Shown here: in pieces, positions 37,258 to 45,623 of the stretch
How positions within the stretch are numbered: position 1 is the stretch's first letter
How the letters are laid out: each line of letters starts with the position of its first letter
Assembly (NCBI RefSeq): GCF_900096895.1
Contig: NZ_FMYO01000003.1
Location: 62,001 to 126,000, forward strand
Origin: Acinetobacter kookii
Lineage (GTDB): Bacteria > Pseudomonadota > Gammaproteobacteria > Pseudomonadales > Moraxellaceae
Direction: 5' to 3'
Length of the DNA: 64,000 nucleotides
Translations under genes and position numbers: made by a program
Notes under the pieces: generated by a model
Database searches by the model: none
The model's input: the letters and a program-made list of their open reading frames with translations, nothing else
What the model was told of the DNA's origin: nothing

Positions 37258-37345
37258 AGTTCAAATGAATGAGACAATTGAGTAGCCCATAGCAAAAGGG
37301 CGACTTCATCCACAACAGGCGTAAATACAACGAATAGCGTGTGAT

Positions 37346-37375
37346 AAAAACCGGTGTCAGGCACCGGTTTTTATC
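37346..37375. terminator. bidirectional terminator before the TonB receptor gene end
   Basis: AAAAACCGGTG and CACCGGTTTTT with a short loop. Confidence 0.9.
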
Positions 37376-37382
37376 TTTCAGC

Positions 37383-39461
37383 TTAGAATTTCTTTTCTAC
37401 ACTGAGGAGTACACTTGGAATGGCCTGATTCACCCGTGATTCATACAGGCTGCCATCAGATTGACTGTTTAAACGCTCTTTATAATCTGTACTCAAGATA
37501 TTGCGTGCACTCAGGGTCGTTGCCCAGCCATCGTCAAAGCGTTTGGTCACACTGATATCCATATTGACCCGCTCATTGCTGGTACGATCGTAAGGCTGGT
37601 TATCCAGGGCACGGGTAAATTCAGGAACATAGTTCAGATTGATACTGCTGGAAATACGCCAAGGCTGATAGTTATAAGACAAACCGGCACTTGCTGTATA
37701 AGGGGCCACATCACTGGCTAAACGTTCCTGATGATTGGCATCTTCAATTTTTGCGCGTACCGTCGACAGTTGACCATTCAACATCAATGAATGCCCATTT
37801 TCCGTTTGTTTCAATGCATAGCGAGCAGCAACTTCAACCCCGTAGGTAGTGGCATTGTCCTGGTTAATCGGTCTTTCAACAAAACGGCCGTTTTCCTGAC
37901 GAATCACTTTCTCAATATAGTCGTCAATTTCACGTTGATAGGCTGTGATGTTGACGCCACCTGCCGGGGTGTTATAACCCAGGGTCGATTCAAAAGCTGT
38001 AATTTTTTCCGGACGTAAATTTGGATTGCCGCCCCGGTCCGGGTTATTCAGGCTGCCGGCATCGCTGTCGGTAGAAACTGAAACCGTCGGCAGCAGCTGG
38101 TCGGTTTTAGGACTGCGGAATGCCTGGCTGATATTGGTTTGCAGTGACCAGTGATCATCAAAATCGAAGCGATGAGCCAAAACAGGGCTGAAGTGCTGGT
38201 CACTATAATCCACCAGTCCGGAACGATTGATCCATTCCTGACGTGCCCCCAGGGTGAGGGTTTGCCGGTCGGTAAATTTCCAGCTGCCTTCGGTATAGAG
38301 TGCATAACGCTGTTCATCGAGTGTATCGGCAATATTGCTTTCAAGCTCACTGGAACGAAGATCCGTACCAAACTTCAGTTGTCTGTTTTCATCAAACTTA
38401 CGCACCCCATCATAAGCCGCCCCATATTCATTCACGGTTTCATCCGTATAGCTGCTGAATAGTGGCGATCGGGTCGATTCGGTTTCATTCTGCTGTTCTA
38501 CAGAAAGGCGAATCTTGTCCGAGTTGCCCTTGTCCTTGCGTTCATAACGGGTATTTAAACGGATGCTGTCATTCTTGTCGTTTTGGGTCTGATCACCGCG
38601 GCTACCGTCACTTTCATTGTTGCGATAGAACAGTTCGGCAACCAGTTTTTGCTGGTCATCCAGTTCATATTCAACACGCGGTGCCAGCATTTGCGACTTG
38701 CGTTCAGTGACGCGTTTTTGTTCACGTGTTTCGTTACTGGTTTGAGTCTGGGTGATCGAGGTGGTGCCATTCCACATCTGGTTGGCAGATATGCTGTATA
38801 GCCAAGCATTATCACGACCTTCGGCCTGAACACTGATATTTTTACGTTGTTCTTCTTTTTGATCTGATTTCGCCAAACCATATCCGGCACGGATCGTTCC
38901 GCTGATGCGGGCATCATCCCAGGGTTGTTTCAGAATAATATTGATGACGGCGGAAGATGCCACAGAGGCCTGAGCAACACTTGGCTGTTTGGTAATTTCA
39001 ATCCGTTCAATCATGTCCGGGGTGATGCTGTCCACCACAGACATGCCTCCACGCGGGCCGCCTTGAACAGGTTCGCCGTTGATTAAAAATATCGGGGCAC
39101 CGCCACCCCGAAAACGCATAGCTGAAGCACCGCCACCTCCACGCGGACCTTGTCCTGGCGCGGGCATCTGAAAACCGGCTGCACGACGTAGGGCATCATT
39201 TACCGACTGATCGCCAAATTGCAGCATTTCTTCCCGAGTGACAATGGTTTTCGCCACCGCACTGATATCCGGGTCTTTGGCCTGGGCGGGTGCGGCTTCA
39301 AATTTTAAAGTCGCCAGGGTTTGTACCGGATCGATCTGGGGGGCACTGCTGTCTGTTGTAGTTGTATCTGCGGTGCTATCGGCAGCCCAAGTGGGGGACA
39401 TAAAAGCAAACAAGGCGCAGCTTAATGCACTTAGTTTCCAACGCGGTTGTATGCGTTTCAT
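37383..39461 (-). CDS. TonB-dependent outer-membrane receptor
   Basis: A 692-residue outer-membrane transporter. A signal peptide (MKRIQPRWKLSALSCALFAF, ending in TWA) is followed by a plug domain (about 65-180, with VNDALRRAAGFQM and IERIEITKQPS) and a 22-strand barrel ending in the canonical aromatic residue VEKKF. The plug contains a long Gly/Arg-rich loop (GPRGGGGASAMRFRGGGAP), unusual in composition. Substrate is likely a siderophore or other iron or metal chelate but cannot be read from sequence. The gene stands alone beside nasS. Confidence 0.92.
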   Translation of the reverse strand: MKRIQPRWKLSALSCALFAFMSPTWAADSTADTTTTDSSAPQIDPVQTLATLKFEAAPAQAKDPDISAVAKTIVTREEMLQFGDQSVNDALRRAAGFQMPAPGQGPRGGGGASAMRFRGGGAPIFLINGEPVQGGPRGGMSVVDSITPDMIERIEITKQPSVAQASVASSAVINIILKQPWDDARISGTIRAGYGLAKSDQKEEQRKNISVQAEGRDNAWLYSISANQMWNGTTSITQTQTSNETREQKRVTERKSQMLAPRVEYELDDQQKLVAELFYRNNESDGSRGDQTQNDKNDSIRLNTRYERKDKGNSDKIRLSVEQQNETESTRSPLFSSYTDETVNEYGAAYDGVRKFDENRQLKFGTDLRSSELESNIADTLDEQRYALYTEGSWKFTDRQTLTLGARQEWINRSGLVDYSDQHFSPVLAHRFDFDDHWSLQTNISQAFRSPKTDQLLPTVSVSTDSDAGSLNNPDRGGNPNLRPEKITAFESTLGYNTPAGGVNITAYQREIDDYIEKVIRQENGRFVERPINQDNATTYGVEVAARYALKQTENGHSLMLNGQLSTVRAKIEDANHQERLASDVAPYTASAGLSYNYQPWRISSSINLNYVPEFTRALDNQPYDRTSNERVNMDISVTKRFDDGWATTLSARNILSTDYKERLNSQSDGSLYESRVNQAIPSVLLSVEKKF

Positions 39462-39653
39462 TATTCAATGTTCCAGATGTCGTTTGGTGCGTAAGATAAC
39501 GTAAAAATGTGGAGAAAAATTGTGGAAAATCGCGCAAATAAAAATAAAAGATCAAACGTGGATTCAACTGAAATCTAACCAAAATGAATCATTTAGCCCC
39601 AGCTGCCTGTTCAGGTGAGTAAGCGGGGGCATTGGTCCAATAGAAATGGTTTT

Positions 39654-40649
39654 TTAAGGATCGAAAGATAAAATACAGTTCTGGCTGATCTGATCAATAC
39701 TCTGCTCACTCAGGCGAATCTGGTCCCATTTCAGCATTTGCTGAATCAGCCAGTGAAAATCTTCCAGTTTGGGTGCTGATGATTCATTCACAAAGTTACG
39801 TATAATTGTCTGAATGGAGTGGAATTTTTTTACATGGATGCTGTCAGAGCATTGAAATTGCACAATATTGAAATCCATCAACATTTTCCAGACCTCGGTA
39901 TAGTCGTCCAGCACCTGTAATTCCTGCTGTGCTTTTTCAATCGCCGCCACTAAAGCACGATGCGTATGCGGATGCTGTGTGGCCCAGTCGGCAGTGACTG
40001 CCAGCACCTTATCTGCCACCTTGGGAATAACATCCTGACTGCTGGCCACAATCTGGCTGAGTCCCAACAGTTCTCCTTGTGTGTTCCACGGTTCTCCGAC
40101 ACAGAAACCGTCAATCACATGACTCCTCAAGGCCTCGACCATATAGGGAGGCGGAAGGGTCGTGAGCTTGATTTTTTCTGCAATTTCAACATTGGCAAGG
40201 GCTAACCACTCTCTTAAGCAATAATGATGAATCGACTGCTTAAATACATGCGCCAGCTGAATCGATTGCTGTGCCTGTATGGCTGAAACAACTTTCTCGG
40301 CCGATTGCCGGGCATGATCTTGTTCTGAAATCTGCAGATCAAAACACAATTTCTGACTCAGACTGATAAAGGCGCGGTTATGGCTGAGGACCAATGCCGT
40401 TTGCAAGGGAATACCCAGCTGGTCTTCGCCCAGTGCTGCGGCAGGAAGCATGGCAGACAGGCAATGGGCTGCATCCAGAAAGCCAAAGGCCAGCCGGTCT
40501 CTTAAACTTGCCCATGAGGCTTCCTTGACGAGCGTGATCTCCAGGCCACGCTCTGCAAAGAAGCCACGCTGTTTGGCCCAAAGCACGGCGACACAGTCAA
40601 GCAAAGGAATGTAGCCAATCTGGATTTGGGTTTTTTCTAAATCTGTCAT
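39654..40649 (-). CDS. nasS: NasS-type cytoplasmic nitrate sensor (NrtA/CmpA-like)
   Basis: A 331-residue protein resembling the nitrate/nitrite-binding NrtA/CmpA family (IQIGYIPLLDCVAVLWAKQRGFF, then FGFLDAAHCLSAMLPAA). It has no signal peptide or lipobox, so it is cytosolic. That, and its place 3 bases after an ANTAR regulator, identify NasS. NasS holds NasT inactive and releases it when nitrate or nitrite binds. Both genes run away from the nitrate operon they are expected to control. Confidence 0.92.
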   Translation of the reverse strand: MTDLEKTQIQIGYIPLLDCVAVLWAKQRGFFAERGLEITLVKEASWASLRDRLAFGFLDAAHCLSAMLPAAALGEDQLGIPLQTALVLSHNRAFISLSQKLCFDLQISEQDHARQSAEKVVSAIQAQQSIQLAHVFKQSIHHYCLREWLALANVEIAEKIKLTTLPPPYMVEALRSHVIDGFCVGEPWNTQGELLGLSQIVASSQDVIPKVADKVLAVTADWATQHPHTHRALVAAIEKAQQELQVLDDYTEVWKMLMDFNIVQFQCSDSIHVKKFHSIQTIIRNFVNESSAPKLEDFHWLIQQMLKWDQIRLSEQSIDQISQNCILSFDP

Positions 40650-40652
40650 GGC

Positions 40653-41240
40653 TTATTCCTTGAATTGGTTTTGTAACAGTTGTTGGGCATCCAGTAAGCG
40701 CCGTGCCATTTCGCCAATGGTCATACGGTGGCTCATGGCATTTTTTCTGAGTAATTGAAATGCCTGTTCTTCCGTCAGGGAATGCAATTGCATCATCAGC
40801 ACTTTGGCTTGATCGACCACTTTACGGTCGGCCAGTTTATTTTTGGTCTCTTCCAGATCATCCAGTAATTTTTTATGCTTTTTATACTGTGCAATCGAAA
40901 TTTCCAGAATGTTTTGCAGTTTTGCCGGATCAATTCCGTCCACGATATACGCCGTGACTCCGGCATCAATGGCGCTTTTAATGGTGTCTTTATGACTGTT
41001 TTTAGTAAACAGCACGGTGGGTAAATCGAACTGGCTGACACAACTTTCAATAATGTCACGATGGGGATGATCCATGTCCAGCAAAATCACATCGGCATGT
41101 AACTGTTCTAAACGGAACAGGCTTAAATGGTCGATGGTCAGGCAAGCCACCACCTCGAAATGATGTTCGATCAGGGACGCTTTTATATAGTTGGCACGTT
41201 CTTGATCGTCATCAATCAGTGCAATTTTCAGTTTTGGCAT
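40653..41240 (-). CDS. nasT: NasT, ANTAR-domain transcription antiterminator
   Basis: A 195-residue protein with an N-terminal receiver-like domain (IALIDDDQERANYI...VILLDMDHPH) and a C-terminal ANTAR domain (about 130-190: VDQAKVLMMQLHSLTEEQAFQLLRKNAM). ANTAR proteins bind paired hexaloop hairpins in leader RNA and prevent termination. Partner NasS is encoded next. The divergent narK leader has a hairpin of the right form. First gene of a two-gene leftward operon. Confidence 0.94.
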   Translation of the reverse strand: MPKLKIALIDDDQERANYIKASLIEHHFEVVACLTIDHLSLFRLEQLHADVILLDMDHPHRDIIESCVSQFDLPTVLFTKNSHKDTIKSAIDAGVTAYIVDGIDPAKLQNILEISIAQYKKHKKLLDDLEETKNKLADRKVVDQAKVLMMQLHSLTEEQAFQLLRKNAMSHRMTIGEMARRLLDAQQLLQNQFKE

Positions 41241-41390
41241 ATTGAGCTAAATACCATCAAGCAGAGCCAGAAAAATTTCTCCCTAAATGAAAGCAATTTA
41301 AATGCCAAAATTAATGGATTTCTTTTTTTATATAAAAATCAGACATAAAAGTTGAATGCTATCTGGTGCTGCCCCGTCTTGATGCAAAAA

Positions 41391-41407
41391 TGCGCCATGA
41401 GGAAGCA
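41391..41407. promoter_or_regulatory. possible NtrC-type enhancer site
   Basis: TGCGCC-ATGAG-GAAGCA is a partial match (about 9 of 12 arm positions) to TGCACC-N5-GGTGCA, located about 150 bases upstream of the sigma-54 promoter of the nitrate operon, a normal enhancer distance. Confidence 0.35.
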
Positions 41408-41538
41408 TAAGTGCAGTTGCTAAGACGAGCCAGTTGGATATTCAAAAGGGAAGACGAAGAATTTCACCAGTTTGAATAATGATAAAAATTAAATAAAAAG
41501 TTATTAAAAATAATAAGTTGGTATTTTTATTTTATTGT

Positions 41539-41554
41539 TGGCACAGTCATTGCT
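41539..41554 (+). promoter_or_regulatory. sigma-54 promoter of the nitrate assimilation operon
   Basis: TGGCAC-AGTCA-TTGCT, with the invariant GG (41540-41541) and GC (41552-41553) exactly 10 bases apart, close to the TGGCACG-N4-TTGC consensus. It places transcription start near 41565, giving a 120-base leader before narK. Confidence 0.85.
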
Positions 41555-41565
41555 TATTCTCTGGT

Positions 41566-41581
41566 GAGTCAAAGACGACTC
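41566..41581 (+). promoter_or_regulatory. ANTAR-type hexaloop hairpin in the narK leader
   Basis: GAGTC-AAAGAC-GACTC: a perfect 5-bp stem with a six-base loop having A at position 1 and G at position 4, the rule for ANTAR target hairpins. It is at the very start of the expected transcript, as in nas leaders. I did not find a convincing second hexaloop or a U-rich terminator before 41689. Confidence 0.6.
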
Positions 41582-41688
41582 TAAAAAAATTTGTAAGACG
41601 GCCAACGACGTCCGTTCTGATCGAATCTGTTATGCAGCTATCCGTATGGCAGATAACCCAATACGTTCAGTTCAGGAAGGAGAAGGCC

Positions 41689-43029
41689 ATGTCTTCAAAT
41701 TTATATGAAAAAAAAGCAACAAAAATAAGTCTTTTTAGTTTTAACAGCGCGGCGATGAGAGCCTTCCACATGAGTTGGCTCGCCTTTTTTGTCTGCTTCT
41801 TTGCCTGGTTTGCCTGTGCACCGCTCATGCCTGTGATTGCCGGTGAATTTCATCTCACCAAAGACCAGATTGCCAATATCAATATTGCTGCCGTTGCCAT
41901 TACCATTTTAGTCCGGCTGATTGTGGGACCTTTGTGTGACAAGTATGGTCCACGCAAAACCTATACCGCATTGCTGGTCATTGGCAGTATTCCGGTGTTT
42001 GGTGTGGCATCGGCCAACAGTTATGAATCATTCCTGTTTTTCCGCTTGCTGATAGGCGCGATTGGTGCCAGCTTCGTCATCACCCAATATCACACCAGTA
42101 TTATGTTCGCACCGAATGTGGTGGGTACGGCCAATGCGGCATCAGCAGGTTGGGGGAATGCGGGTGGTGGTGCCACACAGGCGTTGATGCCATTAATGCT
42201 TGCTGCTTTGGTGATGTTCGGTGTTGAGCAAGCTATGGGCTGGAGAATTGCACTGATTGTTCCGGGCTTGATGATGCTGATTGTCGGTGCGCTGTACTGG
42301 AAATTTACCCAAGACTGTCCGCAAGGCAACTTTAAGGAACTTCGTGCGCAAGGCATTCAAGTCGGAAGTGAGAAAAAAGGTGGCATGGCAATTCTCATGC
42401 ATGCTGCACGTAACTACCGCGTCTGGATTCTGTTTGGAGCTTATGCGGCGTGCTTCGGTATTGAAATCTTCATTCATAACATTGTGGCGATGTACTACGT
42501 TGAACACTTCAGCTTTGGCTTAAAAGAAGCCGGCATGGCGGCGGGGATCTTTGGTTTACTGGCCCTGTTTGCCCGTGCTTTGGGTGGCATCGTTTCAGAC
42601 AAGGTAGCAACCAAAAAAGGTCTGGATGGCCGTACCAAAGTGCTATTTGGCATGATCCTGATGGAAGGTCTGTTCCTGATCGTGTTCTCACAAATGAATA
42701 CCGCAGTTCTTGCAATTCTTGTCATGACGGTATTTGCACTCTTCACCCATATGGCCTGTGGCGCCACCTATGCGCTGGTTCCTTTCATTGACCGTGATGC
42801 TTTAGGCGGTGTGGCCGGCATTATTGGTGCAGGCGGCAATGTCGGTGCCGTGGCAGCAGGTTTCTTGCTCAAAGGCATGCTGGATATTCAAACCACGTTA
42901 ATGGTGCTGGGTGGCCTGGTCGTGATTGCAGCAAGTTTTGTTCTGATGATCCGTTTCTCGGTTGAACATAAAGAGAAGGAACAAAAGCTGTTTGAACAGG
43001 CAGTGCTTGAACGCAACAACATGGCTTAA
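41689..43029 (+). CDS. narK: nitrate/nitrite transporter, NarK/NasA-type MFS protein
   Basis: A 447-residue inner-membrane transporter with about twelve hydrophobic segments. The start is ATG 41689, preceded by AGGAAGGAGAAGG; the frame is open upstream to 41518 but that would include the sigma-54 promoter. Two nitrate signature motifs are visible, AGWGNAGGGATQALMP and GGVAGIIGAGGNVGAV, and the MFS loop GPLCDKYGPRKTY. It is the first gene of the assimilation operon, 27 bases from nirB, and imports nitrate. Confidence 0.95.
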   Translation: MSSNLYEKKATKISLFSFNSAAMRAFHMSWLAFFVCFFAWFACAPLMPVIAGEFHLTKDQIANINIAAVAITILVRLIVGPLCDKYGPRKTYTALLVIGSIPVFGVASANSYESFLFFRLLIGAIGASFVITQYHTSIMFAPNVVGTANAASAGWGNAGGGATQALMPLMLAALVMFGVEQAMGWRIALIVPGLMMLIVGALYWKFTQDCPQGNFKELRAQGIQVGSEKKGGMAILMHAARNYRVWILFGAYAACFGIEIFIHNIVAMYYVEHFSFGLKEAGMAAGIFGLLALFARALGGIVSDKVATKKGLDGRTKVLFGMILMEGLFLIVFSQMNTAVLAILVMTVFALFTHMACGATYALVPFIDRDALGGVAGIIGAGGNVGAVAAGFLLKGMLDIQTTLMVLGGLVVIAASFVLMIRFSVEHKEKEQKLFEQAVLERNNMA

Positions 43030-43056
43030 ATAGATTAAAAGAATAGGAGAAACAAT

Positions 43057-45603
43057 ATGAAACTGGTAATGATTGGCCATGGCATGGTTGGACACAAATT
43101 TATTGAATCCGTGCTTGAACATGCAGGGGATGAGGTTGAAATCACCATCTTGGCAGAAGAACCGCGTTTAGCCTATGACCGTGTACATTTAACCGAATAT
43201 TTCACTGGTAAATCAGCCAAGGACTTAACGCTTTGCCGTGCAGATTTTGCTGATGCCTATGGAATAGATCTGCGCTTAAATACCAAGGCAACCGCCATTG
43301 ATTGTTTAAATAAAACAGTCACGACCAGTCATGGTGATGTGATTGCTTATGACAAATTGGTGCTTGCAACCGGTTCATATGCTTTTGTTCCTCCTATTCC
43401 AGGTAATGACCGCGAGAACTGTTTTGTTTACCGTACTATTGAAGACCTGGATGCGATTCGTGCCGCGAGTTTAAATGCCAGGACCGGTGTGGTAATCGGT
43501 GGGGGATTGCTGGGTCTGGAAGCAGCCAAAGCCCTTCGTGACCTGGACCTGGAAACCCATGTGGTGGAATTTGCCCCACGCTTGATGGCGGTGCAAATTG
43601 ATGACCTGGGCGGTAAGGTTTTACGTTCCAAAATCGAAAACCTGGGCGTGAAAGTTCATACCCAAAAAGCCACTTCTGCAATTGAAGACGGCATGAATGC
43701 CAAGCATGTGATGAAGTTTGGTGACGGTTCAGAGCTGGAAACCGATATTATTCTGTTCTCTGCGGGTATTCGCCCGCGTGATGAGCTGGCGCGTCATAGT
43801 GGCCTGGCAATTGGTGAGCGTGGTGGTATCGTGATTAACGATTACTGCCAGACTTCAGATGCGGACATTTATGCCATTGGGGAATGTGCCCTATGGCAAA
43901 ACAAAATCTACGGTCTGGTGGCACCGGGCTATGACATGGCGCGTATTGCAGCAAAACATGTCATGGATCAGGCCTGTAATTCATTTGCCGGTGCGGACAT
44001 GAGCACCAAGCTGAAACTGATGGGGGTTGATGTAGCATCGGTAGGCGATGCGCATGCCATGACGCCAAATGCGCTCAGCTATTTCTATGCCGATGAAGAT
44101 GCCATGATCTATAAAAAGATTGTGGTAAATAGCGAAAAAACCAAGCTGCTCGGAGCTGTGCTGGTGGGTTGTGCCAAGGAATATAACGACCTGCTGCAAA
44201 TGATGCTGAATGGACTGGAAATTCCGGAAAATCCTGAAAGCCTGATCATGCCAGGCTATGCGCAATCTACGGCCAAAGCGGGTGGTAGCGGTGTGGATCT
44301 GCTTCCAGATAGCGCCACCATTTGTTCATGTAATAACGTCTCAAAAGCCGATATCTGTTCTGCAATTGCAGAAGGTTCAACTTCGCTGGGTGCCCTGAAA
44401 AAATGTACCAAAGCCGCAACGGCGTGTGGTGGCTGCGCACCTTTAGTCACTCAAGTATTGAAGTCGGAGTTGCAACGCCAAGGCGTAACTGTGAATAACC
44501 ATCTGTGTGAACACTTTGCCTATTCACGCCAAGAGCTGTATCACCTGGTGCGGGTCAATGAAATCAAGACCTTCGATGACCTGATTCAGCAACACGGTCA
44601 TGGTCTTGGTTGCGATATCTGCAAGCCGACTGCGGCAAATATTCTGGCCTCCTGCTGGAATGACTTTGTATTGAAGCCAAGCCATGCAGGGTTACAAGAC
44701 AGTAATGACTACTATCTGGGCAATATTCAAAAAGACGGTTCTTATTCAGTCGTGCCACGTATGGCAGGTGGTGAAGTGACGCCTGAAGGTCTGATCGCAA
44801 TTGGTCAGATTGCCAAAGAATATGGTTTGTATACCAAACTCACGGGTGGGCAGCGTGTCGACATGTTTGGTGCACAAGTGCATCAACTGCCTGAAATCTG
44901 GGAAAAATTGATCAATGCGGGATTCGAGTCCGGGCATGCTTATGGTAAATCCTTACGTACCGTGAAATCCTGTGTGGGTAGTACCTGGTGCCGTTACGGG
45001 GTGGATGATTCGGTCGGCTTAGCCATTTTTCTGGAAAACCGCTACAAAGGCCTGCGCTCTCCACACAAGCTGAAAATGGCAGTGTCTGGCTGTACCCGTG
45101 AATGTGCCGAAGCGCAAAGTAAAGATGTCGGGGTGATTGCCACAGAAAAAGGCTGGAACCTGTATGTGTGCGGTAATGGCGGCATGAAACCACGTCATGC
45201 AGAACTGCTGGCATCGGATCTGGATACCCAGACTTTAATCAAATATATCGACCGTTTCTTCATGTTCTATATCCAGACGGCAGACCGTTTGCAACGTACT
45301 TCGGTATGGCGTGACAACCTGGAAGGCGGCCTAGATTATTTAAAAGATGTGGTGGTGAATGACTCGCTGGGTCTGGCGGCAGAACTGGAACGCCGTATGA
45401 ACCATGTGGTGGGCACCTATCAGGATGAATGGCGTACCGCGGTGCAAGATCTTGAAGTCCGTAAACGCTTTAAAACCTTTATCAATGCAAAAGTTGAGCA
45501 GCAAAACGATCCGCACATTCAATTTGCAGAGGTTCGCGGGCAAATTCGTCCAAAAACTGAAGCTGAGCGTGATGTGACACGTATTCCTGTTGTTGAAGCT
45601 TAA
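43057..45603 (+). CDS. nirB: assimilatory nitrite reductase large subunit NirB
   Basis: An 848-residue NAD(P)H-dependent enzyme reducing nitrite to ammonium. Order of domains: FAD/NAD(P)-binding reductase (1-310), a BFD-like [2Fe-2S] domain (about 420-480, CSCNNVSK then CGGCAPL), ferredoxin-like repeats, and the siroheme/[4Fe-4S] domain with CVGSTWCRYG (from about 638) and CTRECAEAQ (from about 678). Length and order fit assimilatory NasD/NirB. ATG 43057 follows AGGAGAAAC. The small-subunit domain is encoded next, fused to another enzyme. Confidence 0.97.
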   Translation: MKLVMIGHGMVGHKFIESVLEHAGDEVEITILAEEPRLAYDRVHLTEYFTGKSAKDLTLCRADFADAYGIDLRLNTKATAIDCLNKTVTTSHGDVIAYDKLVLATGSYAFVPPIPGNDRENCFVYRTIEDLDAIRAASLNARTGVVIGGGLLGLEAAKALRDLDLETHVVEFAPRLMAVQIDDLGGKVLRSKIENLGVKVHTQKATSAIEDGMNAKHVMKFGDGSELETDIILFSAGIRPRDELARHSGLAIGERGGIVINDYCQTSDADIYAIGECALWQNKIYGLVAPGYDMARIAAKHVMDQACNSFAGADMSTKLKLMGVDVASVGDAHAMTPNALSYFYADEDAMIYKKIVVNSEKTKLLGAVLVGCAKEYNDLLQMMLNGLEIPENPESLIMPGYAQSTAKAGGSGVDLLPDSATICSCNNVSKADICSAIAEGSTSLGALKKCTKAATACGGCAPLVTQVLKSELQRQGVTVNNHLCEHFAYSRQELYHLVRVNEIKTFDDLIQQHGHGLGCDICKPTAANILASCWNDFVLKPSHAGLQDSNDYYLGNIQKDGSYSVVPRMAGGEVTPEGLIAIGQIAKEYGLYTKLTGGQRVDMFGAQVHQLPEIWEKLINAGFESGHAYGKSLRTVKSCVGSTWCRYGVDDSVGLAIFLENRYKGLRSPHKLKMAVSGCTRECAEAQSKDVGVIATEKGWNLYVCGNGGMKPRHAELLASDLDTQTLIKYIDRFFMFYIQTADRLQRTSVWRDNLEGGLDYLKDVVVNDSLGLAAELERRMNHVVGTYQDEWRTAVQDLEVRKRFKTFINAKVEQQNDPHIQFAEVRGQIRPKTEAERDVTRIPVVEA

Positions 45604-45623
45604 AAGAATAAAGGAGAAAGAAG

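Noticed and set aside
41518-41688. N-terminal extension of the nitrate transporter
   Set aside because: It would cover the sigma-54 promoter and leader hairpin; the ATG at 41689 has a strong ribosome site and matches the family start.
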